From assembly GCA_016713825.1 (NCBI GenBank), contig JADJOJ010000004.1, positions 340,963 through 404,962 of the forward strand: a DNA stretch of 64,000 bases, read 5' to 3'. The DNA is from Candidatus Leptofilum gracile (GTDB lineage: Bacteria > Chloroflexota > Anaerolineae > Promineifilales > Promineifilaceae). The position numbers and the translations under genes are program-made. Below, in pieces: positions 51,035 to 59,514 of this stretch; position 1 is the stretch's first letter, and each line of letters opens with the position of its first letter. The notes below the pieces were generated by a model, which saw nothing but the letters and a program-made list of their open reading frames with translations, did not search any database and was not told where the DNA came from.

Positions 51035-51928
51035 TCAGATTACGGCCGTTCGCCCCATAAAGTCCAAAATATGCCCGGCAATCTCCTCACCTTTGTCTTC
51101 CTGTAAAAAGTGACCAGCACCCTCGATGGTGATTTCTGGCTGCCCTTTGGCACCGGGGATGGCGCGGCGGAACAGGGTGTCGCCGCCCCGCGTAATGGGG
51201 TCGCCGTCGCTGAACAGGACGAGGGCGGGTTTGGTCCAGCGGGTAAGCTGACGCTGGGCGCGGCTCATCTCGGCGGCACCGGGGTCTTGGGGGGTGAGGG
51301 GGATGAGCAGGGGGAAAACGGCCGCTCCCGCCTTATACCGCTCATCGGGGAAGGGGGCTTCGTACGCTTTGACCACTTCCCTGGGCAGCTGGGTCATCGT
51401 GCCGTTTTGGATGATGCGCCCGACGGGCAGCTTGGTGCCAAACCGCTCGGCGGCGGCGCGCCACTGCATAAACGCCTCTGGCATGGGGAACAGGCCCGTG
51501 GGCAGACCGGTGTTCATGATGACCAGCCGGGCAAAGCGCTCCGGCAGCTGGGTAGCAATGGTAAGACCGAGCAAGCCGCCCCAATCTTGGACAACGGCCG
51601 TAATCCCCCATAAATCCAGCGCCTCGATAAACCCCACCAGCACATCCCGGTGCATCTGGAAGCTGTAGGCGGCGGGGTCGGTGTACTTGTCAGAACGGCC
51701 GAATCCGACCAAATCGGGAACCACCACGCGATGCTGCGCTGCCAGCGGCGGGATCATCTTGCGGTACAGGTAGGACCAACTCGGCTCGCCGTGCAGGCAA
51801 AGGATGGTTTCGCCCGCGCCTTCGTCTACGGTGTGCAAACGCAGGCCGTTGACTTCCACGTAGTTGGGTGTGAAGGGGAAGTCGGGCAGGTTGTCGAAAC
51901 GGCCGTCGGGCGTGCGGATGATTTCCAT
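51035..51928 (-). CDS. Haloalkane dehalogenase-like alpha/beta hydrolase
   Basis: The protein has 297 residues from MEIIRTPDGRFDNLPDFPF. This opening plus CLHGEPSWSYLYRKM (oxyanion region) and VVQDWGGLLGL with nucleophile Asp115 followed by Trp116 match the DhlA-type subfamily. His273 (GAGHFLQED) is the base and an Asp in SDGDPITRGGD the acid. Asp rather than Ser as nucleophile supports dehalogenase (or related) chemistry, but many relatives have unknown substrates. A RDGRF-type pair and TAV near both ends come from ACGGCCGT sites. Confidence 0.82.
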   Translation of the reverse strand: MEIIRTPDGRFDNLPDFPFTPNYVEVNGLRLHTVDEGAGETILCLHGEPSWSYLYRKMIPPLAAQHRVVVPDLVGFGRSDKYTDPAAYSFQMHRDVLVGFIEALDLWGITAVVQDWGGLLGLTIATQLPERFARLVIMNTGLPTGLFPMPEAFMQWRAAAERFGTKLPVGRIIQNGTMTQLPREVVKAYEAPFPDERYKAGAAVFPLLIPLTPQDPGAAEMSRAQRQLTRWTKPALVLFSDGDPITRGGDTLFRRAIPGAKGQPEITIEGAGHFLQEDKGEEIAGHILDFMGRTAVI

Positions 51929-51946
51929 GAGTTTCTCTCTTTTTGG

Positions 51947-52022
51947 GCAACAACGAATTTGAGTAATCAACGAATTTTTACCATCTCCCATTCGTTAATT
52001 TCTCCCATTCGTTGTTGTCCTG
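51947..52022. repeat. Intergenic iterated-word hairpin (CAACGAAT family)
   Basis: CAACAACGAATTTGAG and TCAACGAATTT face CCCATTCGTTAATTTCTCCC and CATTCGTTGTTG. It ends immediately before the stop of the asparaginase gene. Confidence 0.72.
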
Positions 52023-52023
52023 T

Positions 52024-52962
52024 TTAGCCCCAGCGCGGCGGAATGGGCACCACCGTGCGGGGCAGTTCTTCGCACTCGGGCATGTCGGGGGTCTGGTAGA
52101 TGTAGGAACGGCCGTCTACCGAACTATACCCCGCATGATTCCCATCTTTGTCGATGGCCACCAGATTCATGACGCTGATGAAACGGCCGTCTAAATCGCG
52201 TAAATCGGTCATGGCTCGCTCGCTGGCTTCGGCCAGGCTGAGGCCCATCTTCATGTAAAACACCAGGCTGTGCGCCGTGCTGGCCCGGATGGCCATTTCG
52301 CCCATGCCGGTGCAGGCGGCCGCGCCGTACCGGTTGTCCGCATAGTTGCCCGCGCCGATGATCGGCGAATCGCCCAGCCGACCGGGGTATTTCCAGGCCC
52401 AGCCGCTGGTGCTGACGCCGGTGCAAATGTTGCCCGCTTTGTCTTGGGCGATGAAGTTGACGGTGCCTTTGGCCCGTTCGGGGTCGGTGGCCAGCTCTAC
52501 CCAGCGGGCCAAATCGGTGCGCTCGGCGATTTGGGCAACTTCAGCGTCGCTCAGTTCTGGCTGCAAGCGATTGCGCCAGACGGCGCGGGTTTCTGGCAGC
52601 ATCATCTCTGGCTGGGGCGGGTGGCCCATTTCGGCGGCAAAGCGGCTGGCTCCGTCGCCGACGAGCAGGACGTGGGGCAGGCGTTCCATCACCTGCCGCG
52701 CCAGGGTGATGGCGTGCAGGTACCCTTTGAGCGCCCCGACTGCGCCGCTTTCCAGGGTACGGCCGTTCATCATGCTCGCGTCTAGTTCCACCTCACCCAA
52801 AATGTTGGGGTAGCCGTTGAACCCCACGGTGTTATCTTCGGGATTGGCTTCTACCAGGCGGATACCGGCTTCCACGGCGTCTACGGCCGTTCCGCCCTGG
52901 CGTAAAATTTGGGTGGCCGCTTCGATACCGATACGGCCGTTGCTGCTGGCAACAACAATCAT
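52024..52962 (-). CDS. N-terminal-nucleophile asparaginase (aspartylglucosaminidase family)
   Basis: The protein has 312 residues from MIVVASSNGRIG. GGTAVDAVEAGIRLVEANPEDNTVG is the typical first half, and GTVNFIAQDKAGNICTGVST carries Thr167, which becomes the new N terminus after self-cleavage. SGWAWKYPGRLGDSPIIGAG and ACTGMGE contribute the binding site. It splits N4-(beta-N-acetylglucosaminyl)-asparagine or isoaspartyl/asparagine substrates. No signal peptide is seen, so it is cytoplasmic. Seven ACGGCCGT sites lie in this gene and its leader (52108-53013), a local cluster. Confidence 0.87.
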   Translation of the reverse strand: MIVVASSNGRIGIEAATQILRQGGTAVDAVEAGIRLVEANPEDNTVGFNGYPNILGEVELDASMMNGRTLESGAVGALKGYLHAITLARQVMERLPHVLLVGDGASRFAAEMGHPPQPEMMLPETRAVWRNRLQPELSDAEVAQIAERTDLARWVELATDPERAKGTVNFIAQDKAGNICTGVSTSGWAWKYPGRLGDSPIIGAGNYADNRYGAAACTGMGEMAIRASTAHSLVFYMKMGLSLAEASERAMTDLRDLDGRFISVMNLVAIDKDGNHAGYSSVDGRSYIYQTPDMPECEELPRTVVPIPPRWG

Positions 52963-53151
52963 GGTGTCATGCTCCTGTTCAGTGTGGAATAGGGTGAAAG
53001 GATACGGCAGATACGGCCGTTTTGCCAATCCGCTTGCCGGGTAAATGGGTCGTGAAAATTTGCCAATTGCCAGAAAAGCCCCCGGTTTTTACCGGCTATC
53101 CCATTGTCTATCCTTAAAAATCACTTAGAATCAAGAATCTGGACTTATTTT

Positions 53152-55560
53152 ATGGAAAAAAATGGCTTCGATATTCTTTGGGTTTTGTTTGCTGCCGCGC
53201 TTGTCTTTTTGATGCAGGCAGGCTTTCTTTGCCTGGAAACCGGCCTCACCCGCAGTAAAAACAATATCAATGTTGCCATCAAAAACCTGGCCGACTTTGC
53301 CGTCTCTACCTTGCTATTTTGGCTGGCGGGGTTTGCCCTCATGTTTGGGGCTACGGCCAATGGCTGGATTGGTTTGGATTTGTTTGCGCTTGAGTTGGGC
53401 AGCGATCTGTGGACAGCCACCTTTTTCATCTTTCAGGCGATGTTTTGCGGCACGGCGCTAACCATTATTTCCGGTGGTATTGCCGAGCGGGTTCGCTTTG
53501 GCGGTTACATGATCGTGGTGGTGGTGGTAACGCTGTTCATTTACCCGGTGTTTGGTCATTGGGTGTGGCATGGGCTAAACGACGGGCAGGCGACTGGCTG
53601 GCTGGCGCAGCTGGGCTATGTGGATTTTGCCGGTTCCTCTGTGGTGCACAGCGTGGGCGGCTGGGTGACGTTGGCGATGCTGCTGATTATTGGGCCGCGA
53701 TACGGCCGTTTCCCCCAAAACGCTCCGCCCCAAAAAATCCCTGGATCAAGCATGCCCCTGGCCGGGCTGGGCGTGATGCTCCTGTTCATTGGTTGGCTTG
53801 GCTTCAATGGCGGCAGCACGCTGGCTTTTAATGATCAGGTTGGGCGAATTATTAGCAACACCCTCATCGCGGGATCGTCGGGGCTCACCTGCGGCTTGCT
53901 GCTGGGTTGGCTGGTTTACCGGCGGATTGGCGTGGGGCTGGCCTTCAACGGCGTGCTGGCCGGGGCAGTGGCCATTACCGCCAACGCGCACGTCGTTTCC
54001 TCCTTTTCGGCATTTATTATTGGCTTGGTGGGGACCTTGTTTATGTCGGTTGCCGGTGGGCTGCTGCTGCGTTGGAAGATCGATGATGCGGTGGGTGCCG
54101 TGCCGGTACACCTGGGCGCGGGCATTTGGGGCGTGCTGGCTGTGGGCATTTTTGGCCAGCCAGAGCTGCTGCAAACTGGCCTGTCGCGCGGGGAGCAAAT
54201 TGGCGTACAGGCGTTGGGATTGGTGGTTTGTTTTGTCTGGGCCTTTGGCCTTAGCTACCTGCTGCTGCGCCTGATCAACCAGTTTTATACGTTTCGCGTT
54301 TCGCTGGAGGCGGAGCGGATTGGCCTGAACGTCTCTGAGCATGACGCTTCCACCGAACTGCTGAATTTGTTTAACGTGATGGATACGCAAGCGCAAACAG
54401 GTAATTTGCAGCTGCGGGTGCCTGTGGAGCCGTTCACCGAGGTGGGGCAGATTGCCCAGCGATACAACCAGGTGATGGCCAGTTTGGAAGAGGCAGTGGT
54501 GCAAAACAACATCATCGTGGCGGCCGCTTCCGACGGCATCATCACCTTTTCGGCGCAGGAGGGGGTGATTCAATCCATGAACCCCTCGGCAGAGGCGATG
54601 TTTGGTTGGGAGGCGGGGCAGATGATTGGACGGCCGTTGCTAACCTTGTTGGGCGGCCCGTTGGTGCAGGCGGAGGATGCCCAATACCATGAGACGGTAG
54701 GGCAGCGGGCCGATGGCACGACTTTTCCGTTGGAAACGGCCGTTTCCCAAACCCACATCGCCGAAAAACCAATCTATGTCCTGTTGGTGCGCGATATTAC
54801 CGTACGCAAGCAGGCAGAAGAGGCGCTCAAGCAGGCGCGGGATCAGGCGCTAGAAGCCAGCCGCCTCAAAAGTGAATTCCTGGCCATTGTTAGCCATGAG
54901 CTGCGCACCCCCATCAACGCCATCATGGGCAAGGCCGAAATGATGGAAGAAGGCCTCTACGGCGACATTTCTGAGCCGCAAAGCCGTACGCTGCGCCAAA
55001 TCTTGCATAGCTCCGAGCAGCTAACCGAGCTGGTCAATAGCCTCATCGATCAGGCGCAGCTGGAATCGGGGACCCTGGCGCTGCGGGTTGATCCGTTCAG
55101 TCCTCAGCTGCTGGCCCAAGAGGTTGAATTTTCGTTGGGCGTCATGGCGGCGGCCAAGGGGTTGGCCTTTACCCTGCACATCGCCCCCGGCTTGCCCGAT
55201 GTGGTGGTGGGGGATCAGGCCCGGGTAAAGCAGGTGTTGGCCAGTCTGGTGCAAAACGGCATTCGCTATACCACCGAGGGCGCGGTGACGATTACGCTTT
55301 CTGGCGGCGAGGGCCGCTGGCAGTTCCAGGTAACAGATACCGGGCCGGGGCTATCAGAGAAGCAGCAAGCGCAGATTTTTGATGCGTTTAAGCAGGTGCA
55401 AAATCCATTTACCAGAAACCACGGTGGCCTGGGGCTGGGGCTTTCCATTGCCCGGCAATTGGTAGAAAAAATGGGCGGTTTGCTGACGCTGCAAAGTACG
55501 CCCGGCGTAGGCAGCACTTTTTCGGTGACGCTTCCCCAACAATATCAAGCCTCTAAGTAA
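53152..55560 (+). CDS. Ammonium transporter-histidine kinase fusion (Amt sensor kinase)
   Basis: The protein has 802 residues from the ATG that opens MEKNGFDILWVLFAAALVF; a TTG start 16 codons upstream is possible. Residues 5-395 are a full Amt/Rh channel of eleven helices with both pore histidines, His166 (SSVVHSVGG) and His320 (VPVHLGAG), matching the twin-His of AmtB. After a linker come a PAS domain (about 460-560), the phosphoacceptor His582 in SHELRTPINAI, and an ATPase domain (VTDTGPGLSEKQ, GLGLGLSIA). No receiver is fused or adjacent. It should sense ammonium at the channel and phosphorylate an unlinked regulator. This is the Ks-Amt5 type of architecture. The stop lies in repeat R2. 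Confidence 0.93.
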   Translation: MEKNGFDILWVLFAAALVFLMQAGFLCLETGLTRSKNNINVAIKNLADFAVSTLLFWLAGFALMFGATANGWIGLDLFALELGSDLWTATFFIFQAMFCGTALTIISGGIAERVRFGGYMIVVVVVTLFIYPVFGHWVWHGLNDGQATGWLAQLGYVDFAGSSVVHSVGGWVTLAMLLIIGPRYGRFPQNAPPQKIPGSSMPLAGLGVMLLFIGWLGFNGGSTLAFNDQVGRIISNTLIAGSSGLTCGLLLGWLVYRRIGVGLAFNGVLAGAVAITANAHVVSSFSAFIIGLVGTLFMSVAGGLLLRWKIDDAVGAVPVHLGAGIWGVLAVGIFGQPELLQTGLSRGEQIGVQALGLVVCFVWAFGLSYLLLRLINQFYTFRVSLEAERIGLNVSEHDASTELLNLFNVMDTQAQTGNLQLRVPVEPFTEVGQIAQRYNQVMASLEEAVVQNNIIVAAASDGIITFSAQEGVIQSMNPSAEAMFGWEAGQMIGRPLLTLLGGPLVQAEDAQYHETVGQRADGTTFPLETAVSQTHIAEKPIYVLLVRDITVRKQAEEALKQARDQALEASRLKSEFLAIVSHELRTPINAIMGKAEMMEEGLYGDISEPQSRTLRQILHSSEQLTELVNSLIDQAQLESGTLALRVDPFSPQLLAQEVEFSLGVMAAAKGLAFTLHIAPGLPDVVVGDQARVKQVLASLVQNGIRYTTEGAVTITLSGGEGRWQFQVTDTGPGLSEKQQAQIFDAFKQVQNPFTRNHGGLGLGLSIARQLVEKMGGLLTLQSTPGVGSTFSVTLPQQYQASK

Positions 55561-55648
55561 GCGGCCAACAATAACTTCCCCCTTTCAGGTGGCCGCTTAC
55601 TGCTAAACCATCTGCACAACGCCGTTAACTTATTTGCGGGCTGGCTCC
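55553..55648. repeat. Dispersed repeat R2, copy B
   Basis: CTAAGTAAGCGGCCAAC ... AACTTATTTGCGGGC matches 4266-4354 in the same orientation with scattered changes. The final Ser-Lys codons and TAA of the Amt kinase (55552-55560) are part of the repeat. Confidence 0.75.
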
Positions 55649-56124
55649 ATATCACTTTCTGAATTGGACATTGATGGCTCTACTGAAAAAGGGTGATTTC
55701 ACCGCAGAGGCGCGGAGATCGCGGAGATTTTTCACTGGTTATCTTTAAAACGCTGCGTCCTTTGCGTTTTTGCGGTTTGTTTTTTCAGTGGACTCATCTG
55801 TGTCTAAATTTCTTTTTTTAGTCAAACTGATATGTGGCAAGATTTGCGGACGGTTACTTAGCCTGTTTATTTGCCAGAAATTGCCTGGCGGGGACCTTCT
55901 GGTTGGGCGCTGGGTCGTCAATTTTTGTGGGCTAAAAACGGCCGTTTCCTCACACCTATACCCTATAGATTAAATGATGCCTGAACTTCTTCGCATATAG
56001 ACGCGATCTTGGGGCTTGCAATTGACCTGGTTTTGTTGTATTATTGCAACAGATATATTGTTGTACTGTCCCGCATTCTATCCAGCTGGCTTAATAGCCC
56101 AAATTTGTTATGTAAAGGCAAGCA
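55649..56124. other. Gene-free gap upstream of minC
   Basis: It holds ACCGCAGAGGCGCGGAGATC words at 55700, a CGCAAAG-type block at 55735-55815 that is an inverted relative of 10680-10730, an ACGGCCGT at 55938, and a TTGTTGTATTATTGCAACA inverted repeat near 56030-56052 that could mark the minC control region. No gene is supported. Confidence 0.5.
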
Positions 56125-56840
56125 ATGGAACAGGTAGCGTCCCAAATTGGCATCAAAGGCATCCGTGAAGGGCTCCTTATTTCGGTGCCGGATCGTGGTT
56201 CTTTGGCGGATTTGGTGGCTTTGCTCACGGTGGAACTGGCGCAGAAGCGCGCATTTCTGCAGGGCAGCCAGGTGGCGCTGCAAGTAGGCTATCGCAAGCT
56301 AGACAAAGAGCAGGTGCGCCAGCTGCAAGCCGTTTTTGAACAAAACCAGCTGGAACTGTGGGCGATTTTGGCCGAAGACCCCAGCGCCAGGGAAGCCGCC
56401 CGTGAGCTGTCTTTGGCTACGCGCCTTTCTGGCAGCCAGACGGATTTAAACGGCAACTTTTTTGTCGCAGGTGGCGGAGCCGGAAACGGCCGTTGCCAAC
56501 GACTTGCCAGCGCAAGGTGGCCTCATCCTCAAAGAGACGCTGCGTTCTGGTCGGTCTATTTACCATGAGGGGCATGTGGTTGTCATTGGGGATGTGAACC
56601 CTGGGGCGGAGATTGTGGCCAGCGGCGATGTGATTGTGTGGGGCCGCCTGCGTGGTTTGGTGCATGCGGGGGCGTTGGGGGATGAAACGGCCGTTATTTG
56701 TGCCCTTGAACTTACCCCAACTCAGCTGCGCATCGCTGACCAGATTGCCATCTCCCCAGACGAAAAGCGGGGCAGAGCAATCCCCCGAACAAGCAGCTAT
56801 TCGCAGCGGCCAAATTGTGGCCGAAATGTGGCAGCGATAA
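56125..56840 (+). CDS. minC: Septum-site determining protein MinC (two frameshifts)
   Basis: The N-terminal domain (IKGIREGLLISVPDRGSLADLV...) leads to the C-terminal beta-helix (TLRSGRSIYHEGHVVVIGDVNPGAEIVASGDVIVWGRLRGLVHAGALGD), the classic MinC end that binds MinD and FtsZ. The frame breaks at a T6 run (56458-56463, one T too many) and again near 56761-56770; the corrected end is PEQAAIRSGQIVAEMWQR, stop 56838-56840. MinC inhibits FtsZ rings away from mid-cell. First gene of minC-minD-minE-rodA. PETAV and DETAV are from ACGGCCGT sites. Confidence 0.87.
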
Positions 56841-56842
56841 AA

Positions 56843-56918
56843 AAGAGATTGGAGGCTGGAGATTAGAGATTAGACCAGTCACAACTCTTTAATCTCTAAT
56901 CTCCAATTTCTGTGTAGG
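56843..56918. repeat. Intergenic iterated-word hairpin (GAGATTAGA family)
   Basis: GAGATTGGAGGCTGGAGATT and AGAGATTAGACC face TTTAATCTCTAATCTCC. It lies between minC and minD and ends just before the minD ribosome site. Confidence 0.78.
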
Positions 56919-56928
56919 AGAAAATATC

Positions 56929-57698
56929 ATGAATGGAAAAGTAATTACGGTAACTTCCGGCAAGGGGGTGTGGGCAAGACGACGGTCACGGCCAACATTG
57001 CCACCGCCCTGGCCATGCTGGGCAAGAAAGTGGTGGCTATCGACGCCGACATTGGCCTGCGCAACCTGGATGTGGTGATGGGGCTGGAGAATCGCATCGT
57101 TTACGATTTGGTAGACGTGATTGAAGGCCGCTGCCGCCTGCGTCAGGCGATGATTAAAGATAAGCGCCAGCCCGATTTGTATCTTATTCCGGCGGCCCAA
57201 ACGCGTGACAAAATGGCCGTTAGCCCGTCTGATATGATTTTGGTGTGCGATGAACTGCGGCAAGAGATGGATTACATTATCATCGACTCGCCTGCCGGGA
57301 TTGAGCGCGGCTTTCGCAACGCAGTGGCCCCGTCGGACGAAGTGGTGATTGTGACCAACCCAGAAGTTTCGGCCGTACGGGATGCGGATCGCATCATTGG
57401 CTTGCTGGAAGCAGAGGAGAAGGGGCCGGGGCGGCTTATTATCAATCGCCTCAAGCCAGAGATGGTGGCCCGGGGCGATATGCTTTCCATTGATGATGTG
57501 CTGGACATTCTGGCCGTCGAGCTGATTGGCGTGATTCCTGAGGATGAGTCGATTTTGATTTCGTCTAATCGGGGCACGCCGGTGGCCATGAGTGGGCTGA
57601 ATGGTTCCAGTGCCAGCCAGGCGTTTCGCAATGTGGCCCAACGTTTACAGGGTGAAACGGTTCCGTTTGTAGATTTAACCCCAAAACGGGTTTGTTGA
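56929..57698 (+). CDS. minD: Septum-site determining ATPase MinD (one frameshift)
   Basis: From ATG 56929 after TAGGAGAAAATATC the reading is MNGKVITVTSGKGGVGKTT once a missing base in the G5 run at 56964-56968 is restored; as given, the deviant Walker A is split between frames. Then come AIDADIGLRNLDVVMGLE, DYIIIDSPAGIE and the TNPEVSAVRDADR signature of MinD. About 256 residues. It lacks an obvious long C-terminal amphipathic helix (ends VDLTPKRVC). It recruits MinC to the membrane and is cycled by MinE. Confidence 0.9.
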
Positions 57699-57744
57699 AC
57701 CGTTTAAACAACTGGTTTAGCAAGAGCTAATCAAGGAGCATGCA

Positions 57745-58020
57745 ATGAATTGGTTCGAGCGACTACTAGGAAAACAGGAAAAAAGTGGTGCGACTGCCAA
57801 ACAGCGGCTGCAAATGGTTCTCATCCATGACCGGGCGGATGTGTCGCCGGGGCTGCTGGAGCAAATTAAAGATGACATCATCGAGGTGATTGCCAAGCGG
57901 CTGGAAATTAACCCGGACAATGTGGTGGTAAACCTGGATAACACGGCGCAGGAAAGTCGGTTGGTGGCTGAGATTCCGCTGTTGCAACAAAACGGCCGTC
58001 GCCGAGCCACGGTTCAATAA
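57745..58020 (+). CDS. minE: Cell division topological specificity factor MinE
   Basis: The protein has 91 residues and is intact. It starts MNWFERLLG (membrane-targeting helix) and continues AKQRLQMVLIHDRADVSPGLL, the MinD-binding strand/helix, and EVIAKRLEINPDNVVVNLD. It stimulates the MinD ATPase to place division at mid-cell. An AAGGAGCATGCA ribosome site precedes it. The NGRRR near the end is encoded by an ACGGCCGT site. Confidence 0.93.
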   Translation: MNWFERLLGKQEKSGATAKQRLQMVLIHDRADVSPGLLEQIKDDIIEVIAKRLEINPDNVVVNLDNTAQESRLVAEIPLLQQNGRRRATVQ

Positions 58021-58152
58021 TCGGTAAAGAATAGCCTGGGGTAAATAGTAAATAGCCTGGGATTTATCCCCAGGTTAGCCAATAATCAGCAAATCTGAAT
58101 AAATTGTGTAAAATGCCGCCTGGTGTCGCCACCGGGCGGTTTGCGTTTTACA

Positions 58153-59282
58153 ATGGTACGTATGGTTGGCTCTGTAAATGCAAGTCGTGCGTCTGTTTGG
58201 CGCTATTTTGATATTTGGCTGGTGGCTGCGGTTCTGCTGCTCACCTCCTACGGCATCTTGATTATACGCAGTGCCGTGACGGGGCCCCTGCCTTTGAAGC
58301 GCTGCCAGGTGACCAGATTCAGTGGGCGGTCATTGGCGTTGTCATCATGCTTGTTGTTGCTTCTGTAGATTACCGGGTTTTAACCTCGTCCCACTGGTAC
58401 ATTTATGCGGGGCTGATTTTGGCCTTGATTTTGGTGCTGGTGGCTGGGGCATTGGGCAATGAAACCCGCCGTTGGATTGAGATTCCGGGCATTGGCATTC
58501 GCATTCAGCCTTCGGAATTCGGCCGTATTTTTCTGCCGGTTACATTTGGCCAGTTTTAGCAAACCGGCACAGTCGCATGAACCAGTTCTCCAATACGATT
58601 ATCTCTCTTATTTACGTGGGGTGCCCATTGCCCTCATTTTTGTGGAGCCAGATTTGGGGATGTCGGTGCTGTACGTTTCTGTCTGGTTTGTGATGATTTG
58701 GCTGGCGGGCCTGCCGCTGTCTCATTTTGCTATTTTAGCGGTGTTGGGGTTGGCACAATTGCGGCCGTTTTCCATTCTTAGCTGAGTACCAACAGGAGCG
58801 CATTACCACCTTTGTGAACCCTGAAGATGCCGATGAAGATGATATTTTTAATATCGAGCAGGCACAGATCAGCATTGGCTCTGGCGGCTGGTGGGGTAAG
58901 GGATACCTCAACGGCACGCAAAGCCAGCTGGCTTTTGCGTGTACAGCATACGGACTTTATTTTTTCAGTGGTGACAGAGGAGATGGGGCTGCTGTTTGGT
59001 TCGTTGGTTGTTGTGTTATTGCTGGGCTTTATTCTATGGCGAATTTTGCGTGTTGCCTGGCTAACGCCGGATATGGCGGGCAAGTTTATTTGTGTGGGCA
59101 TTGCCACGGTGATTTTCTTTCAAACGGCCGTAAACATCGGCATGAACGTGCGCCTGGTTCCCGTCACCGGGCTTACGCTCCCCTTTGTGAGCTACGGCGG
59201 CAGTTCCCTCACCACGCTGTTTATTGGCATTGGCATCGTCCAATCTGTCCTCATGCGCCACCGCAAGCAGGAATTTGGCTAA
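58153..59282 (+). CDS. rodA: Rod shape-determining protein RodA (several frameshifts)
   Basis: SEDS-family membrane protein spread over three frames. Pieces in order: DIWLVAAVLLLTSYGILIIR, QIQWAVIGVVIMLVVASVD, IRIQPSEFGRI, FVEPDLGMSVLYVS, ERITTFVNPEDADEDD, ISIGSGGWWGKGYLNGTQSQ, then HTDFIFSVVTEEMGLL and NIGMNVRLVPVTGLTLPFVS. Breaks lie near 58281 (G4C3), 58555-58562 (T4 and A3), 58755-58790 and 58933 (T4). The FVNPED..GYLNGTQSQ loop points to RodA rather than FtsW. It polymerises glycan for side-wall growth and fits beside the Min genes in a rod-shaped cell. Confidence 0.85.
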
Positions 59283-59287
59283 GATTT

Positions 59288-59362
59288 TTATACAAAGGAA
59301 CGAAGGGACGAAGGGTTTAGATAGATTTTCTTTGTTTCTTTCTATCTTCGTTCCTTCGTATA
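59288..59362. repeat. Intergenic iterated-word hairpin (GGAACGAAGG family)
   Basis: ACAAAGGAACGAAGGGACG faces TATCTTCGTTCCTTCGTAT. The remaining gap to gltX has AATCTCTGTGATCTCTGTGG words and no gene. Confidence 0.75.
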
Positions 59363-59514
59363 CGGTTTTTTCTCAGCCCATTGTGGAAGCCATTCGCCGA
59401 ATCCAGTATACTCCCCTACTCGCTGTACTCTTTACTTATAAGGTGCCGCAAAAAGAGGACAAACCTCTTAAATCTCTGTGATCTCTGTGGCCAATATTTG
59501 TTCAGGAAGGTTTA

